Source: an uncultured Porphyromonadaceae bacterium
GTDB lineage: Bacteria; Bacteroidota; Bacteroidia; Bacteroidales; Muribaculaceae
Assembly: GCA_947176585.1 (NCBI GenBank)
Contig: CAMWRI010000003.1
Span: 1-40,978, forward strand
Direction: 5' to 3'
Length of the DNA: 40,978 bases
The position numbers were made by a program, and so were the translations under genes. Each line of letters opens with the position of its first letter. The stretch's first letter is position 1. The notes below the pieces were generated by a model. The model did not search any database, was not told where the DNA came from, and saw only the letters and a list, made by a program, of their open reading frames with translations. Of the stretch, positions 38,291 through 40,978 are shown piece after piece.

Positions 38291-39118
38291 TTACTTTTTG
38301 CGACGTTCGATAATATACTTCGAAGACTGCTTCTTCGGGGCGCGTGTCTTGAGACCCTTGCTGTAGAGACCCTTGCGCGAGCGGGGATGACCACCGCTGG
38401 CGCGGCCTTCGCCACCACCCATGGGGTGATCGACAGGGTTCATGACAACACCGCGGTTGCGGGGGCGACGGCCCAGCCAGCGGCTGCGGCCGGCCTTGCC
38501 GGAACGCTCGAGCGAGTGCTCGCTGTTGCCCACAACGCCGATAGTGGCCTTGCAAGCGCACAGAATCTTGCGGGTTTCGCCTGAAGGTAATTTGACGATA
38601 GCATAGTCGCCTTCGCGGCTCACGAGCTGAGCGAAGGTGCCGGCCGAACGTGCCATGAAGGCGCCCTGGCCGGGACGCAATTCGATGTTGTGGATAACGG
38701 TACCTACGGGAATCTTGCCGAGGGGAAGGGCGTTGCCTACCTCGGGAGCTGCGTCGGCGCCGCTCACAACGGTTGCGCCTACTTCGAGACCGTTGGGTGC
38801 AATGATGTAGGCTTTGGCACCGTCTACGTAGTACAAGAGTGCGATACGGGCCGAACGGTTTGGATCGTACTCGATCGAGTGTACTACTGCGGGAACTCCG
38901 TCTTTGTTTCTCTTAAAGTCAATGAAGCGGTATTTGCGTTTGTGACCACCACCAAGGTAACGAGTGGTGAGGTGGCCTTCGGCGTTGCGACCGCCGGAGG
39001 CACGTTTACCGACTGTAAGAGATTTTTCCGGCGTGGTAGCAGTGATTGTACCTTTGAACACGCCGATAACTTTGTGTCGCTGCCCAGGAGTTGTGGGCTT
39101 GAATTTTCTTACTGCCAT
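38291..39118 (-). CDS. rplB: 50S ribosomal protein L2
   Basis: [51 protein letters not shown]. Confidence 0.97.
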   Translation of the reverse strand: MAVRKFKPTTPGQRHKVIGVFKGTITATTPEKSLTVGKRASGGRNAEGHLTTRYLGGGHKRKYRFIDFKRNKDGVPAVVHSIEYDPNRSARIALLYYVDGAKAYIIAPNGLEVGATVVSGADAAPEVGNALPLGKIPVGTVIHNIELRPGQGAFMARSAGTFAQLVSREGDYAIVKLPSGETRKILCACKATIGVVGNSEHSLERSGKAGRSRWLGRRPRNRGVVMNPVDHPMGGGEGRASGGHPRSRKGLYSKGLKTRAPKKQSSKYIIERRKK

Positions 39119-39127
39119 TTTTATTTA

Positions 39128-39418
39128 TCAGATGTTGCTGTAAAAGTCGATGGTTTGGCCTTCAGCGAGAGTGATAAAGGCTTTCTTCCAGCGGGCGGTG
39201 GCACCGCGGAGAAGACCGCTCTTGGTCCAGCGGCTCTTGTTCTTGCCGCGCACCACTGCGGTGTTTACGCTCTCTACCTTCACCCCGTAGAGCTTTTCAA
39301 CAAGATCCTTGATCTGGTACTTGTTGGCATCGGGGGAAACACGGAAAGTGTAACGGTTGAGCTTGTCCGTCAGGCGGGTGGCTTTTTCGGTTACGATGGG
39401 TTTGATTTCGATTTCCAT
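39128..39418 (-). CDS. rplW: 50S ribosomal protein L23
   Basis: IVTEKATRLTDKLNRYTFRVSPDANKYQIKDLVEKLYGVKV. Confidence 0.96.
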   Translation of the reverse strand: MEIEIKPIVTEKATRLTDKLNRYTFRVSPDANKYQIKDLVEKLYGVKVESVNTAVVRGKNKSRWTKSGLLRGATARWKKAFITLAEGQTIDFYSNI

Positions 39419-39436
39419 TTCAGTTCCTCCAGGGGT

Positions 39437-40057
39437 TTACAGGTTGTTAATCACAGCAAGGCTACCTTCCGTGAGGACGATAGCGTTGTTGTTCATGATT
39501 GCATACGTGTTGATGTCCGCGGCATTCATGAGTTTGACGCCGGGCACATTTCTAGCAGACAAAGATACAACATTATTTCGTTCTGCCGAAACGAGCAGCA
39601 GTTTTTTGCCGTCTACTTTAAGATTTTTAGCAAAATTTACGAAATTTTTAGTTTTGGGTGCGTCGAAAGTGAAGTCCTCGACCACGATGATCTCGTTGGC
39701 CTGGCACTTTACGGTGAGAGCCGAGCGACGTGCAAGCTGCTTAACCTTGCGGTTGAGCTTGAAGCGATAGTCGCGGGGACGGGGGCCGAACACACGACCA
39801 CCACCAACGAGCACGGGCGAGTTGATATCGCCGATACGGCTGCCGCCGCCACCCTTCTGCTTGTGGAGCTTGCGGGTGGAGCCGCTCACTTCGCTGCGCT
39901 CTTTGCTCTTGTGTGTGCCCTGACGCTGGTCGGCAAGGTACTGCTTAACATCGAGATAGATGGCGTGTTCGTTGGCCTCTACTGCAAACACCTGATCATT
40001 GAGGACAGCCTTACGGCCGGTGTCCTGTCCTTCTTTATTGTAGATTGCAACTTCCAT
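39437..40057 (-). CDS. rplD: 50S ribosomal protein L4
   Basis: Start [40 protein letters not shown]. Confidence 0.96.
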   Translation of the reverse strand: MEVAIYNKEGQDTGRKAVLNDQVFAVEANEHAIYLDVKQYLADQRQGTHKSKERSEVSGSTRKLHKQKGGGGSRIGDINSPVLVGGGRVFGPRPRDYRFKLNRKVKQLARRSALTVKCQANEIIVVEDFTFDAPKTKNFVNFAKNLKVDGKKLLLVSAERNNVVSLSARNVPGVKLMNAADINTYAIMNNNAIVLTEGSLAVINNL

Positions 40058-40058
40058 T

Positions 40059-40676
40059 TTACTTCTCAATTAATACGATGGAACCTTTGGCGCCGGGGAT
40101 GGAGCCCTTGATCATGAGGAGATTGTGCTCGGGAAGCACCTTAACAACCTGGAGGTTCTGCACGGTCACGCGCTGGTTGCCCATCTGGCCGGCCATACGC
40201 ATGCCTTTGAACACCTTGGCGGGATACGAGCAGGCACCGATAGAACCGGGTGCACGCAGGCGGTTGTGCTGGCCGTGAGTGCTCTGGCCCACACCGCCGA
40301 AGCCGTGGCGCTTAACAACGCCCTGGAAACCCTTACCCTTGCTGGTGCCAATGATGTCGACAAAGTCGGCCTCAGTGAACATATCCACGGTGAGGGTATC
40401 GCCGGCTTTATGCTCGCCTTCGAAACCTTTGAACTCGGCCAAGTGACGCTTGGGAGCTACGCCGGCCTTCTGGAAGTGGCCGAGCTCGGGCTTGGTGCAG
40501 TGCTTTTCTTTCTGCTCCTCAAAGCCGAGCTGGAGGGCATTGTAGCCGTCCTTTTCGGTGGTTTTCACCTGCGTAACAACACAAGGGCCTACTTCGATAA
40601 CAGTGCACGGTACATTCTTACCGTCGGCACTGAAAACGGATGTCATTCCGATTTTCTTTCCAATTAATCCTGGCAT
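40059..40676 (-). CDS. rplC: 50S ribosomal protein L3
   Basis: [46 protein letters not shown]. Confidence 0.97.
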   Translation of the reverse strand: MPGLIGKKIGMTSVFSADGKNVPCTVIEVGPCVVTQVKTTEKDGYNALQLGFEEQKEKHCTKPELGHFQKAGVAPKRHLAEFKGFEGEHKAGDTLTVDMFTEADFVDIIGTSKGKGFQGVVKRHGFGGVGQSTHGQHNRLRAPGSIGACSYPAKVFKGMRMAGQMGNQRVTVQNLQVVKVLPEHNLLMIKGSIPGAKGSIVLIEK

Positions 40677-40731
40677 TTCTGTGTTATTTTATGAGTGATG
40701 TTTTCTTATGATATTTAGTCGCGCCGGGCTC

Positions 40732-40978
40732 TTAGACCTTGATTTCAACCTCAACGCCGCTGGGGAGTTCGAGCTTCATGAGAGCATCGACGGTCTTAGC
40801 GGTGCTGTTGTAGATGTCGATAAGACGCTTGAACGACGAGAGCTGGAACTGCTCGCGGCTCTTCTTATTGACAAAGGTAGAGCGGTTGACGGTGAAGATG
40901 CGCTTGTGGGTGGGCAGGGGTATCGGGCCGCTGATCACTGCACCGGTAGCCTTCACAGTCTTTACGATCTTCTCGGCG
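40732..40978 (-). CDS. rpsJ: 30S ribosomal protein S10, 5' end truncated by the window edge
   Basis: [44 protein letters not shown]. Confidence 0.95.
   Translation of the reverse strand, partial: AEKIVKTVKATGAVISGPIPLPTHKRIFTVNRSTFVNKKSREQFQLSSFKRLIDIYNSTAKTVDALMKLELPSGVEVEIKV

Noticed and set aside
38690-40111. 473-aa plus-strand ORF spanning rplB-rplW-rplD
   Set aside because: Crosses several confidently identified ribosomal genes on the opposite strand.

Overview
The window looks like a Bacteroidales chromosome segment (Muribaculaceae-like by gene content and style; not verified). The right third (about 26.0-41.0 kb, minus strand) is a nearly complete S10-spc-alpha ribosomal supercluster, rpsJ to rplQ, including secY, map, infA, rpoA, and rpmD and rpmJ, which fell below the ORF-track cutoff. 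The left and centre hold housekeeping genes (rpe, ftsK-type translocase, trxB, mutL, spt-like, trpS, a PorQ-like protein) plus accessory genes. The best candidate for an undescribed system is a same-strand island at about 14.4-20.2 kb: a TPR/transmembrane/HTH regulator, a small DUF3244-like secreted protein, a C10 (streptopain-type) cysteine protease lipoprotein with apparently intact catalytic motifs, an inhibitory-type serpin lipoprotein, and a small surface-lipoprotein candidate. Two of its promoters (serpin and small lipoprotein) carry the same inverted-repeat element, TTACCTTTGCAAGC-N21-GCTTGCAAAGGTAA. A 22-bp near-palindrome lies upstream of the protease operon. Other signals: a 249-bp multi-hairpin gap upstream of rpsD (candidate S4 leader), a 20-bp repeat shared by two intergenic regions, a REP-like palindrome cluster next to the ribosomal operon end, a candidate ECF promoter in front of a Spy-like protein, and a palindromic element at the left edge. 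All homology calls come from reading the sequence; no database search was run.
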